A DNA stretch of 64,000 bases, taken from contig JBGUEQ010000010.1 of NCBI GenBank assembly GCA_041821265.1, forward strand, positions 1 through 64,000, given 5' to 3'. Made by a program: the position numbers and the translations under genes. Origin of the DNA: Lachnotalea sp041821265. Lineage in GTDB: Bacteria > Bacillota > Clostridia > Lachnospirales > Lachnospiraceae. Of the stretch, positions 7,330 through 15,711 are shown piece after piece; the stretch's first letter is position 1; every line of letters starts with the position of its first letter. The notes under the pieces are model-generated. The model did not search any database. It worked only from the letters and a program-made list of their open reading frames with translations, and had not been told where the DNA came from.

Positions 7330-9913
7330 ACCTTTTTACAGATGCAAATAATTCTTCTTTTTGAACCTCTATTACTATTTTATTACCAGCAACTACTTGA
7401 TCTGACAATATCAACTTAGCTGCAAGCGTCTCAACATGTTTTTGTAAATATCTCTTTAATGGTCTTGCTCCATAAACCGGATCATAACCATGTTCAACAA
7501 TAAAATCTTTTGCTTCTTGTGTAAGCTCGATTGTCAATTCTTTTTCTTCTAAACGCTCATTAAGATTATCCATAAGTAAATTAACAATAAAACTAATATC
7601 TTTTTTCGTTAATGGTTTAAACATAATTATTTCATCTAGTCTATTTAAAAATTCTGGTTTAAAATGACCTCTCAATTCCTCCATAACCATGTTACTATTT
7701 GCTTCTTTAATTTTACTGTTTTCATCAATACCATCTAGTAAATAGTTTGAGCCAATATTAGAAGTCATAATTAAAATAGTATTTTTAAAGTTAATACATC
7801 GACCTTGCGAATCTGTTATTCTACCATCATCAAGTACTTGTAACAATACATTAAAAACATCTGGATGTGCTTTTTCAATTTCATCAAACAAGACCACTGA
7901 ATAAGGTTTTCTCCTTACTGCTTCTGTTAACTGCCCACCTTCTTCATAACCTACATATCCTGGAGGTGCCCCAATTAATCTGGATACTGAGTATTTCTCC
8001 ATGTACTCACTCATATCAATTCGAATCATATTCTGTTCATTATCAAATAGAATTTCTGCAAGTGCTTTTGCAAGTTCTGTCTTACCAACACCGGTAGGAC
8101 CAAGAAATAAAAACGACCCAATTGGTTTAGTAGGATCTTTAATCCCAGCTTTAGAACGAATAATAGCTTCTGTTACTTTCGTTACACCTTCATTTTGTCC
8201 TATTACTCTTTTATGAAGTTCTTTGTCAAGATTAAGTGTTTTACTTCGTTCGCTTTCTGTTAATTTAGCTATTGGTATTCCCGTCCATCTTGAAATAATT
8301 CTGGCAATTTCTTCATCTGTTACACTTTCATGAACTAATGATAGGTCTGTCTTTTTCATTTGTTCTTCTTCAATAGCAAGCTGTTCTTCTAATTTCGGAA
8401 GCTTTCCATATTGCAATTCTGCCGCCTTATTCAAGTCATAATTACGCTGTGCTAATTGAATCTGTTTGTGCATATCTTCAATTTCTTCTCTTAGTTTACT
8501 CAGTTTATCTACAGCACTCTTCTCATTATCCCATTGCGCTTTTTTACCTGTAAATTCATCTTTTGACTCTGCAAGCTCCTTTTGTAAACTTTCTAGTCTT
8601 TCTTTACTGAGTCTATCTGTTTCTTTCTTAAGTGCTGCTTCTTCTATTTCCATCTGCATTACTTTTCTTGATAACTCATCTAACTCAGCTGGCATTGAAT
8701 CAAGTTCTGTTTTAATTAATGCACATGCCTCATCTACCAAATCAATTGCTTTGTCTGGTAAAAATCGATCTGATATATAGCGACTGGATAATATCGCAGC
8801 AGATACAAGTGCTGAATCTGTAATTTTTACCCCATGAAAGACTTCATATCTATCTTTTAATCCTCTTAAAATAGAAATTGTATCTTCTACAGTGGGTTCG
8901 TCAACGGTAACTGGCTGAAATCTTCTCTCTAATGCAGCATCTTTTTCAATATACATTCTATATTCATCTAGCGTTGTTGCACCAATACAATGAAGTTCTC
9001 CTCTTGCTAGCATTGGTTTTAACATATTCCCAGCATCCATAGCACCATCTGTTTTACCAGCTCCTACTATGGTATGAAGTTCATCAATAAACAATATAAT
9101 CTGACCTTCACTTTTCTTAACTTCTTCTAGCACTGCTTTTAATCGTTCCTCAAACTCACCTCTGTATTTTGCTCCGGCAACTAATGACCCCATATCTAAT
9201 GCAAATAACTTTTTCTCTTTTAATCCTTCTGGAACATCTCCACGAACGATTCTTTGTGCAAGACCTTCTACAACAGCCGTTTTACCAACACCTGGTTCAC
9301 CAATTAGTACCGGATTGTTTTTAGTTTTTCTAGATAAAATTCTTATTACATTTCTAATCTCACCATCTCGTCCGATTACAGGATCAAGCTTTTGTTCTTT
9401 TGCACGTTCTACCAAATCATAACCATATTTATTTAAGGTATCATAGGTTCCTTCTGGGTTATCACTTGTTATTCTTTGATTTCCCCTAACTGTTGATAAC
9501 GCTTTTAAAAAACGATCTCTGCTAAGCCCATACTCTTTAAAAATTTCTTTCATTGCATTATTGGAATACTTCATTAATGCCAAAAACAAATGTTCAACTG
9601 AAATATATTCATCTCCCATTTGCTTTGCCTCATCTTCAGCATTTATCAATACTTTATTCAGGTTCTGTCCAATGTAAACTTGACCTCCCGATACTTTTAC
9701 TCTCTTCTTTACGTGTTCCTCAACATTGTTTAAAAAATGTTCTTTATTAATTTCCATCTTCTCAATCAATTTAAGTATTAGACTATCCTCTTGTGTTAAC
9801 AAGCTATATAGCAAATGTTCCTGCTCTATTTCTTGATTGCCATACTCATAAGCAAGCTTTTCGCAATCATTTACTGCTTGCATTGATTTTTGAGTAAATT
9901 TACTTATATTCAT
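7328..9913 (-). CDS. clpB: ATP-dependent chaperone ClpB
   Basis: The Hsp100 disaggregase, a hexameric AAA+ machine that pulls proteins out of aggregates together with DnaK. The 861 residues show the N-terminal Clp repeat domain, a first AAA domain with Walker A GEPGVGKT near residue 205, a long charged coiled-coil middle domain (about 400-530) that separates ClpB from ClpC, and a second AAA domain with GPTGVGKTE near 605 and a C-terminal D2-small domain. No ClpP-binding loop is evident. ATG 9913 has AGGAGG 7 nt upstream; a GTG at 9919 is too close to it. A sigma-A-like promoter lies at 9997-10024. I see no CIRCE palindrome. Confidence 0.97.
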   Translation of the reverse strand: MNISKFTQKSMQAVNDCEKLAYEYGNQEIEQEHLLYSLLTQEDSLILKLIEKMEINKEHFLNNVEEHVKKRVKVSGGQVYIGQNLNKVLINAEDEAKQMGDEYISVEHLFLALMKYSNNAMKEIFKEYGLSRDRFLKALSTVRGNQRITSDNPEGTYDTLNKYGYDLVERAKEQKLDPVIGRDGEIRNVIRILSRKTKNNPVLIGEPGVGKTAVVEGLAQRIVRGDVPEGLKEKKLFALDMGSLVAGAKYRGEFEERLKAVLEEVKKSEGQIILFIDELHTIVGAGKTDGAMDAGNMLKPMLARGELHCIGATTLDEYRMYIEKDAALERRFQPVTVDEPTVEDTISILRGLKDRYEVFHGVKITDSALVSAAILSSRYISDRFLPDKAIDLVDEACALIKTELDSMPAELDELSRKVMQMEIEEAALKKETDRLSKERLESLQKELAESKDEFTGKKAQWDNEKSAVDKLSKLREEIEDMHKQIQLAQRNYDLNKAAELQYGKLPKLEEQLAIEEEQMKKTDLSLVHESVTDEEIARIISRWTGIPIAKLTESERSKTLNLDKELHKRVIGQNEGVTKVTEAIIRSKAGIKDPTKPIGSFLFLGPTGVGKTELAKALAEILFDNEQNMIRIDMSEYMEKYSVSRLIGAPPGYVGYEEGGQLTEAVRRKPYSVVLFDEIEKAHPDVFNVLLQVLDDGRITDSQGRCINFKNTILIMTSNIGSNYLLDGIDENSKIKEANSNMVMEELRGHFKPEFLNRLDEIIMFKPLTKKDISFIVNLLMDNLNERLEEKELTIELTQEAKDFIVEHGYDPVYGARPLKRYLQKHVETLAAKLILSDQVVAGNKIVIEVQKEELFASVKR

Positions 9914-9996
9914 AAGCACACCTCCTATTAATTTATAACAAAGAAAGTTTAAACCTTTACATTGCTATATTGTCACTATCTATATGTTCTATAACT

Positions 9997-10024
9997 ATTA
10001 TAACACTCTTTGTAATATTGTCAA
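9997..10024 (-). promoter_or_regulatory. clpB promoter
   Basis: On the minus strand TTGACA (10024-10019) and TATAAT (10002-9997) are separated by 16 nt, a consensus housekeeping promoter about 85 nt upstream of the clpB start. A heat-shock operator (CIRCE or CtsR box) was looked for and not found. Confidence 0.8.
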
Positions 10025-10055
10025 TATTTTTTTATTACTGTAAAAAGATTTGTAG

Positions 10056-10405
10056 CTAATCGTTACAAACTTAATATTAGGAGTTGTATCACTTATACTA
10101 GCAGTTATTACAATTATTGCTTTGTGGAGAATTTATGAAAAGGCAAATGTTGCAGGTTGGAAATCTATTATACCTATTTACAACGCCGTTTGTTTATACA
10201 CGATCACTTGGGGATCTGGATGGATTTTTCTAACTTGTTTTATACCATTTGTTAACATAGTAATTTGTATTATTACAACGAACAAACTTACTCAATCATT
10301 TGGAAAGGTGCAGGTTTTACAATTGGTCTTATATTTTTACCACAAATTTTTATGCTTATCCTTGGTTTTGGTAGTGCGGAATACAATGCACTTCCTTCCA
10401 TTTAA
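10056..10405 (+). pseudogene. DUF5684-like membrane protein remnant
   Basis: The frame reads ...ALWRIYEKANVAGWKSI, then hydrophobic helices, as in DUF5684/signal-peptidase-like small membrane proteins of Clostridia. It has no start codon: the frame opens after a TAG at 10053-10055 and no ATG, GTG or TTG with a ribosome site precedes the conserved part. A one-base loss near 10307 (AAAGGT where AAAGGGT is expected) shifts the frame; the shifted frame continues GAGFTIGLIFLPQIF... to TAA at 10403-10405, restoring the family C-terminus. Both lesions make this a pseudogene. It lies head-to-head with clpB, whose promoter abuts its missing 5' end. Confidence 0.75.
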
Positions 10406-10420
10406 GCAGTATTATTCTTC

Positions 10421-10458
10421 AAAAAAGCATGTAGGTCATATCTCCTACATGCTTTTTT
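10421..10458. terminator. Bidirectional terminator
   Basis: A 15-bp perfect stem (AAAAAAGCATGTAGG / complement) with an 8-nt loop lies between the DUF5684 relic and the convergent P-type ATPase gene, with A/T runs at both edges. Confidence 0.85.
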
Positions 10459-10466
10459 ATGCTCTA

Positions 10467-12326
10467 TTATTTATTTACTTTTAATGCTCGCATTGCATTT
10501 AATATTGCGATCACAGATACACCAACATCCGCAAATACCGCGGCCCACATAGTAGCAATTCCAACTGCTGCTAAAATTAGCACTAACACTTTAATTCCAA
10601 TCGCAAAAACAATGTTTTCTTTTACAATGCCTAATGTTTTTCTAGAAATTTGTATTGCGGTTGTTATTTTAGATGGTTCATCTGTTAGTATAACAATATC
10701 TGCGGCTTCAATTGCAGCATCTGATCCCAGACCTCCCATTGCAATTCCTATGTCTGCTCTTGCAAGAACAGGTGCATCATTAATTCCATCCCCTACAAAA
10801 ACTAATTTTCCAGCTTTGGACTTTTGCTCAAATAACTCTTCTACTCTATCAACTTTATCTCCTGGCAATAATTCTGTGTAAACTTTCTCTATTCCAAGTT
10901 CCTTTGCTACCGTTTCACCAGAAACTTTACTATCGCCCGTGAGCATAACTATATTATTAATATGATAGCCTTTTAACCCATCGATTGCTAGTTTGGAATC
11001 TTCCTTTACCCTATCTGAAATGATAATACAACCTTCATACCTACCATTCACTGCGATATGGACTACCGTTCCTGCAATTATAATTTCTTCAAATTCCACA
11101 TGAATTGACTTCATTAATCTGGAATTCCCAGCATAAACAACTGCTCCACCCACACTTGCCTTCACTCCATGCCCAGCGATTTCTTCAACATCATTAATAA
11201 TATTATTATCAATATTTTGTCCATAGGCACTTTTTAATGCAGATGAAATTGGATGATTGGAATAGCTTTCTGCATATGCTGCAAACTTAATAATTTCGCT
11301 TTCGTTGTAATGGCTATTATTTCTAATTTCCGTTACCTGGAAAATTCCTTTAGTAAGTGTTCCTGTCTTATCAAAAACTATAATTTCGGTCTTAGCTAAC
11401 GCTTCTAAATAGTTGCTGCCTTTAATCAGTATGCCACACCTGGATGCGCCTCCAAGTCCTCCAAAGAAACTTAATGGTATTGAAATAACAAGTGCACAAG
11501 GACATGAAATAACTAGGAATGATAATGCCCTATAAATCCATATATTCCATTCTCCTACAAATAAAGGTGGTATAATGGCTAATGCTAGTGCACAAAACAC
11601 CACTATTGGAGTATAATATCTTGCAAATTTGGTTATAAAATTTTCTGCTTCTGCTTTCTTGCTACTTGCATTTTCAACCAAATCAAGAATTTTAGTAACT
11701 GTTGATTCACCAAATTCTTTCATTACCTCGGCTTCAACTACACCATTAATATTAATGCATCCACTTATTAATGTATCTCCAACCTCAACTTCTCTTGGCA
11801 TTGATTCACCTGTTAATGCCTTCGTATCTAACGTTGTATATCCTTTAACGACTTTGCAATCTAGAGGTATTTTTTCTCCTGGTTTTACTACAATAATATC
11901 TCCTATCATAGCTTCATCTGGGTCTATTTGTATAATTTTGTCTCCACGCTTTATATTTGCATATTCTGGATAAATATCCATTAGTTCAGTTATGGAATTA
12001 CGCGATTTATCAACCGCATAGGATTGGAACAGTTCTCCTATCTGATAGAACAACATTACTGCAACACCTTCAGGATATTCCCCCACAAAAAAAGCACCTA
12101 TCGTTGCAATCGACATCAAAAAATTCTCATCAAACACTTGCCCCGTTAAAATATTTTTCGTAGCACGCTTTACAATATCTATACCAATAATATAATATGC
12201 TATTAGAAATATAATAAGTTCAATATTATTACTTACTGCCAAACATTTCGGCAATATGATACCTATTAGATATACAACAATTGCACCTATAATTCGATAT
12301 AACCTTTTTTTCATTTTCTTAGTCAT
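10467..12326 (-). CDS. Heavy-metal P1B-type ATPase (Zn/Cd/Pb efflux type)
   Basis: A 619-residue ATP-driven metal exporter in the cytoplasmic membrane. Visible motifs are actuator TGES (172-175), intramembrane metal site CPC (275-277), phosphorylation site DKTGT (319-323), the HP of SNHPI, and the hinge GDGIND. CPCALVISIP is typical of the Zn2+/Cd2+/Pb2+ (ZntA/CadA) group. The protein lacks an N-terminal HMA domain; a free-standing HMA protein is encoded just upstream instead. AGGAG precedes the ATG. It is the last gene of the sensor - HMA - ATPase operon, and the sensor's zinc-type ligands support Zn or Cd as substrate (inference). Confidence 0.93.
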   Translation of the reverse strand: MTKKMKKRLYRIIGAIVVYLIGIILPKCLAVSNNIELIIFLIAYYIIGIDIVKRATKNILTGQVFDENFLMSIATIGAFFVGEYPEGVAVMLFYQIGELFQSYAVDKSRNSITELMDIYPEYANIKRGDKIIQIDPDEAMIGDIIVVKPGEKIPLDCKVVKGYTTLDTKALTGESMPREVEVGDTLISGCININGVVEAEVMKEFGESTVTKILDLVENASSKKAEAENFITKFARYYTPIVVFCALALAIIPPLFVGEWNIWIYRALSFLVISCPCALVISIPLSFFGGLGGASRCGILIKGSNYLEALAKTEIIVFDKTGTLTKGIFQVTEIRNNSHYNESEIIKFAAYAESYSNHPISSALKSAYGQNIDNNIINDVEEIAGHGVKASVGGAVVYAGNSRLMKSIHVEFEEIIIAGTVVHIAVNGRYEGCIIISDRVKEDSKLAIDGLKGYHINNIVMLTGDSKVSGETVAKELGIEKVYTELLPGDKVDRVEELFEQKSKAGKLVFVGDGINDAPVLARADIGIAMGGLGSDAAIEAADIVILTDEPSKITTAIQISRKTLGIVKENIVFAIGIKVLVLILAAVGIATMWAAVFADVGVSVIAILNAMRALKVNK

Positions 12327-12406
12327 AACATTAACTCCTATTTACTATTACTATTCACCTCTGGTTTCATAGTAACGATTTATACAAAAGACGAACTAAT
12401 TAATCA

Positions 12407-12628
12407 TTATTTTTCTTTCATAACAACATCAGGATCTATTTTTTTAATAATCTGCATTGCATCTTTAATTGCCTGCATCATCTTATCTTCATCTGTATCA
12501 ATTACAAGCTTCTTTGTCATAAAAGTGACCGTTGCTTTACTTACATTGTTTAATTCATTAATGGCATTTTCCATTTTTGCTCCACAGTTTGCACAGTCTA
12601 ATTCCTCTAAGATAAATATTTTTTTCAT
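12407..12628 (-). CDS. Stand-alone heavy-metal-associated (HMA) domain protein
   Basis: A 73-residue ferredoxin-like HMA protein with the metal-binding motif DCANC (C12 and C15) near the N-terminus. It is the size of a single HMA domain and is followed by the ATPase that lacks one, so it probably delivers metal to, or regulates, that pump in trans. AAAGGA lies upstream of the ATG. The tail is rich in D and K rather than His. The asymmetric DCxxC instead of GMxCxxC resembles Zn/Cd rather than Cu HMA domains, which is suggestive only. Confidence 0.87.
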   Translation of the reverse strand: MKKIFILEELDCANCGAKMENAINELNNVSKATVTFMTKKLVIDTDEDKMMQAIKDAMQIIKKIDPDVVMKEK

Positions 12629-12666
12629 AGTTTTTCCTTTCTGCTGCCTTCGACAATCTCTACAAT

Positions 12667-13029
12667 TTATTCACTTATATGTTCCATTCCTTGATTTATA
12701 ATTGTCTTTATATGGCCGTCAGACAATGAGTAGAATACAGTCTTTCCTTCTCTTCTATATTTGACAAGCTGCATTTGTTTTAATGTTTTCAATTGATGTG
12801 AAATTGCTGATTGTGTCATATTAAGAAGATTTGCTATATCACATACACACATTTCTGATTGAAATAATACATATAATATTCGGATTCTTGTAGTATCTCC
12901 AAAGACTTTAAAGAACTCTGCTAAATCCATTAATTTTTCTTCTGCTGGCATAAGTTCTTCTACTTTTTCAATAATATCTTTATGTACATGTATATAATCA
13001 CATTGTTCAATATCATTTTTATTTATCAA
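12667..13029 (-). CDS. ArsR/SmtB-family metal-sensing repressor
   Basis: A winged-helix repressor of 120 residues (from the TTG start). Recognition helix region TQSAISHQLKTLK. Both classical metal sites are visible: alpha3N with C61 and D64 in MCVCD plus N-terminal C10/H14/H16, and alpha5 with D104-x-H106-x10-H117-x2-E120, the exact SmtB/CzrA zinc pattern. I chose TTG 13029 because GAGGAG lies 8 nt before it; ATG 13047 would add six residues but has no ribosome site and sits inside the operator. It heads the efflux operon and should dissociate from the operator at 13045-13066 when metal binds. Confidence 0.9.
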   Translation of the reverse strand: MINKNDIEQCDYIHVHKDIIEKVEELMPAEEKLMDLAEFFKVFGDTTRIRILYVLFQSEMCVCDIANLLNMTQSAISHQLKTLKQMQLVKYRREGKTVFYSLSDGHIKTIINQGMEHISE

Positions 13030-13044
13030 CTTAGTTTCTCCTCT

Positions 13045-13066
13045 CATATGAATAACTGTTCATATG
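13045..13066 (-). promoter_or_regulatory. SmtB/ArsR-type operator
   Basis: A perfect 8-6-8 inverted repeat, CATATGAA-N6-TTCATATG. The core TGAACAGTTATTCA (minus strand) matches the known SmtB-type operator pattern. It lies just downstream of the -10 box, over the expected transcription start, so the repressor would block initiation. Confidence 0.85.
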
Positions 13067-13069
13067 TTC

Positions 13070-13097
13070 ATTATAACGATTTTTTTAACTTTGTCAA
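13070..13097 (-). promoter_or_regulatory. Metal-efflux operon promoter
   Basis: On the minus strand TTGACA (13097-13092) and TATAAT (13075-13070) are 16 nt apart, immediately upstream of the palindromic operator. Confidence 0.8.
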
Positions 13098-13133
13098 TAC
13101 ATTTTTTAATTTTTTTTGACTCATATGATTCCA

Positions 13134-13240
13134 TTAGTCTTTCGTGAAGCTCTGTGAAATTTCAAGGATTTGCTTTTCAATTTCTATAAAAGAATTTACT
13201 AATTTGGGATCAAAATGGGTACCTCTTTCATTCATAATGA
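13134..13240 (-). pseudogene. HD-GYP protein C-terminal remnant
   Basis: About 35 codons read ...MNERGTHFDPKLVNSF... to a TAA at 13136-13134. ERGxHFDPxLVxAF is the conserved C-terminal end of HD-GYP response-regulator-type phosphodiesterases. Everything upstream of this is missing; the next sequence belongs to an unrelated reading frame. It has no start and is a deletion relic. Confidence 0.65.
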
Positions 13241-13243
13241 TCC

Positions 13244-13455
13244 CTACTTTTCACGATTTAAAATTATATTTCCTTGTTCTTCTATATTTTGAAGATAATC
13301 TTCTATCCACATCTGGTCATCCATAACCTGATGAAGTTCTCTCTCATAATATTCATCTTTTATTTGCTGCCAAAGCGGTACTGGAACATCAACACTTGGT
13401 TTTTCAAAACCACTTTATCAATTATTTTCTTATTAAACATCGCAAAATAGCGCAT
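13244..13455 (-). pseudogene. Small frameshifted reading frame, unrecognised
   Basis: ATG 13455 with GGAG 5 nt upstream opens MRYFAMFNKKIIDK, but the frame is lost near 13415. A frame one base away continues SGFEKPSVDVPVPLWQQIKD... to TAG at 13246-13244. The joined protein would be about 70 residues and acidic. I do not recognise it. The good ribosome site and long open second frame argue it was once a gene. It abuts the HD-GYP tail relic. Confidence 0.45.
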
Positions 13456-13632
13456 GTTTTCTCCTGTTTGTATCATTTCTCCATATCTAAAATGTATAAT
13501 TTAAAAATTGCTATGCTATAAGTTTTTGACTTTTGCACAGCAATATTAGAGATATTTATAGTTTTGTCAGATTCTGAAGCAATTTGTAGAGCAAATCAAC
13601 TGTCTGTTCTATATAGATGTCAGGATTCCTAA

Positions 13633-13932
13633 TTGAATCGTCGTAAAGAATTTCATGGCAAACATCATCGATCAAAAGAAAAGAGTATTCTATCTACACT
13701 TCCTCAAGACCAACAGTCAGCAGTAAAAGAGAATTTCAGCGCACAGGAAGTTGAGTTAGATTCAACACTTGATCATATAGCTATTGTCAAGGAAGATGAA
13801 AGTTATAAGGTATACAATAAATGCTTTTTTATCACAGCAATTATAGCACTATTTGGAATGATTGACGTTGCTTTCAATTATAAAAGACAGGATACTATGG
13901 CTATTATAGAAAAAGAGGCTGTCAGAGAATAA
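13633..13932 (+). CDS. Hypothetical protein with one C-terminal membrane segment
   Basis: A 99-residue reading frame from TTG 13633, with a weak AGGA 7 nt upstream. It is basic at the N-terminus, acidic in the middle, and has a single hydrophobic helix at about residues 66-82 (CFFITAIIALFG...) followed by a charged tail. I do not recognise the family. It lies in a stretch full of gene relics and could itself be the tail of a degraded gene, so coding status is uncertain. Confidence 0.3.
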   Translation: MNRRKEFHGKHHRSKEKSILSTLPQDQQSAVKENFSAQEVELDSTLDHIAIVKEDESYKVYNKCFFITAIIALFGMIDVAFNYKRQDTMAIIEKEAVRE

Positions 13933-13976
13933 ATATCCTATTTTGATCTATTGGGTTATTGATAGTAATTCTTATT

Positions 13977-14162
13977 TTAAAATATTTTGATAAGTTGTTG
14001 GATAAACGCTGTCTTATGTCCTAAGTTTTGTAACATCGCCAATACATTACATGGAGCTCCACCTGGATTTACCTCAAATAGACGATTTCCTTGATTACTA
14101 GAACCATTTTCTGTAAAATCAATTAGCAATTTACCTAATGATATAACATCTATACTTTTCAT
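13977..14162 (-). pseudogene. Fructokinase (PfkB family) N-terminal stub
   Basis: The first 50 residues read MKSIDVISLGKLLIDFTENG, then NPGGAPCNVLAML and GHKTAFI, the N-terminal sugar-binding part of a PfkB-type fructokinase. The frame then turns to unrelated QQLIKIF and stops, so about 250 residues including the ATP site are gone. GAGGAT lies 11 nt upstream of the ATG. It directly follows the GH32 gene, the usual place for a fructokinase in sucrose operons, showing that the operon lost this enzyme by deletion. Confidence 0.8.
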
Positions 14163-14224
14163 AAAATTAATATCCTCATTTTTTCATTAAAACACTATAA
14201 AATGATTTATGTAATGACTCTTTA

Positions 14225-15691
14225 TTATACACAGATTCTATGTTTAACAATATTTGCTACCAGTTCACCCTTTACATGAAACAAAATATCCCGTGCCTCC
14301 AGAGGTGTATAAATTACATTGCTCATCACTTGCTTTCCATCATTAATAAATATTTCAACAGAATATTTGTCTAATAAAATTCGAATGGTAAGTTTTACAG
14401 ACTTTTCTGGAATTATCATGGTTCTGATACAAGGAACATCTCTATTAAGTCCTGAATATGTTCTGTCAAAAGTAAACAATCCATCTTTCGGAATATAAGT
14501 ACACTTTGTTGTATAAGTATCGCTATGAGCAAATTGAATTTCAAATTCTTGATACTCACCTTTTATAATGTCAATCTGAATATCCAGTTCTCTTCCTGAA
14601 ATTCCTTCTAATTGTGTCTTATCAGAAAGAACATATTCCTGATATTCAACATTATCACAATAATATTTTTCAATCTCTTTTACCGGCTTTTGTATAATCT
14701 CATTTCCTTCTATTTCCAATTCCCTCGGGAAAGTCATCATACCATTCCATTTCAAATAGTCTGGATTGATTTTCGTATCCCATGACTGCATCCATGCAAT
14801 CATAATACGTCTTCCGTCTTCCGTCTCCACTGTCTGAGGTGCATAAAAATCAAGTCCGTAATCAATGCTTTTTACACACTCCTGTGTAAATTCGGCTGTT
14901 TTGTAGTCAAAATTCCCACTGATATATATGGAATTATTTCCATTGTGAAATTCCATTCCTTTCGCAACCATGTCTTGTGGTGATGTTATTAGTACATACT
15001 TGTCTTGCAATGCAAAGAAGTCAGGGCATTCCCACATCTTTCCGTATCGATTATTATTCTTTACAAGGATCTTTACAAACTGCCATTCTCTCAAATCCTC
15101 AGACTTATACAAGGCAATCTGTCCACTCTTATCTTCATTTCTGCTTGCGACTACTATATAAAAGCATTCCTCATGCTTCCAGATTTTCGGATCTCTAAAA
15201 TCTTCTTCATAAGCACCCTTCGGCAATGATTTTGCTGTAATGATAGGGTTACAATCCCATTTTTTATATTCTATTCCATCGCCTGATGCAATACATTGCA
15301 CTTGCAGCACCTTTTTTGTCCCTGTGTCATCTTGTTCTTCTATAACACCAGTATAAACCAGAACATGTTCACCTTTATGTTCCAATGCACTCCCAGAAAA
15401 GCACCCCGCAAAATCATTATCTGAATCTGGTGCCAATGCTATAGGGAGCTTTTCCCATTTAACAAAATCTTTTGTTTTAAAATGCCCCCAATGCATGGGG
15501 CCCCAGTCTGTAGAATAAGGATGATATTGATAAAAAAGATGGTACTCTTTATTAAAAACAGAAAATCCATTTGGATCATTCATCCAACCTACCGGGACCG
15601 CTGCATGAAATTGCGGTCTCAATACTTCATCAATCTCCTTCATTTTTTCTTGTTCATATGCTCTCGCTTCTATTAATTTCTTATTGCTCAT
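14225..15691 (-). CDS. scrB: GH32 sucrase / sucrose-6-phosphate hydrolase
   Basis: A 488-residue glycoside hydrolase family 32 enzyme cleaving the fructose from sucrose, sucrose-6-phosphate or short fructans. The three catalytic blocks are present: WMNDPNG (36-42, nucleophile D39), RDP (166-168, transition-state Asp) and ECPD (221-224, acid/base E). A C-terminal beta-sandwich follows. There is no signal peptide, so it acts in the cytoplasm on imported sugar. It follows an ABC sugar importer, which delivers unphosphorylated substrate, so plain sucrose or fructo-oligosaccharide is likelier than the 6-phosphate (inference). It is followed by the fructokinase stub. Confidence 0.92.
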   Translation of the reverse strand: MSNKKLIEARAYEQEKMKEIDEVLRPQFHAAVPVGWMNDPNGFSVFNKEYHLFYQYHPYSTDWGPMHWGHFKTKDFVKWEKLPIALAPDSDNDFAGCFSGSALEHKGEHVLVYTGVIEEQDDTGTKKVLQVQCIASGDGIEYKKWDCNPIITAKSLPKGAYEEDFRDPKIWKHEECFYIVVASRNEDKSGQIALYKSEDLREWQFVKILVKNNNRYGKMWECPDFFALQDKYVLITSPQDMVAKGMEFHNGNNSIYISGNFDYKTAEFTQECVKSIDYGLDFYAPQTVETEDGRRIMIAWMQSWDTKINPDYLKWNGMMTFPRELEIEGNEIIQKPVKEIEKYYCDNVEYQEYVLSDKTQLEGISGRELDIQIDIIKGEYQEFEIQFAHSDTYTTKCTYIPKDGLFTFDRTYSGLNRDVPCIRTMIIPEKSVKLTIRILLDKYSVEIFINDGKQVMSNVIYTPLEARDILFHVKGELVANIVKHRICV

Positions 15692-15711
15692 AAATTACCT
15701 TTTCTCTCAAA

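Noticed and set aside
9927..9996. CIRCE or CtsR heat-shock operator upstream of clpB
   Set aside because: No TTAGCACTC/GAGTGCTAA repeat and no tandem GGTCAAA heptads were found.
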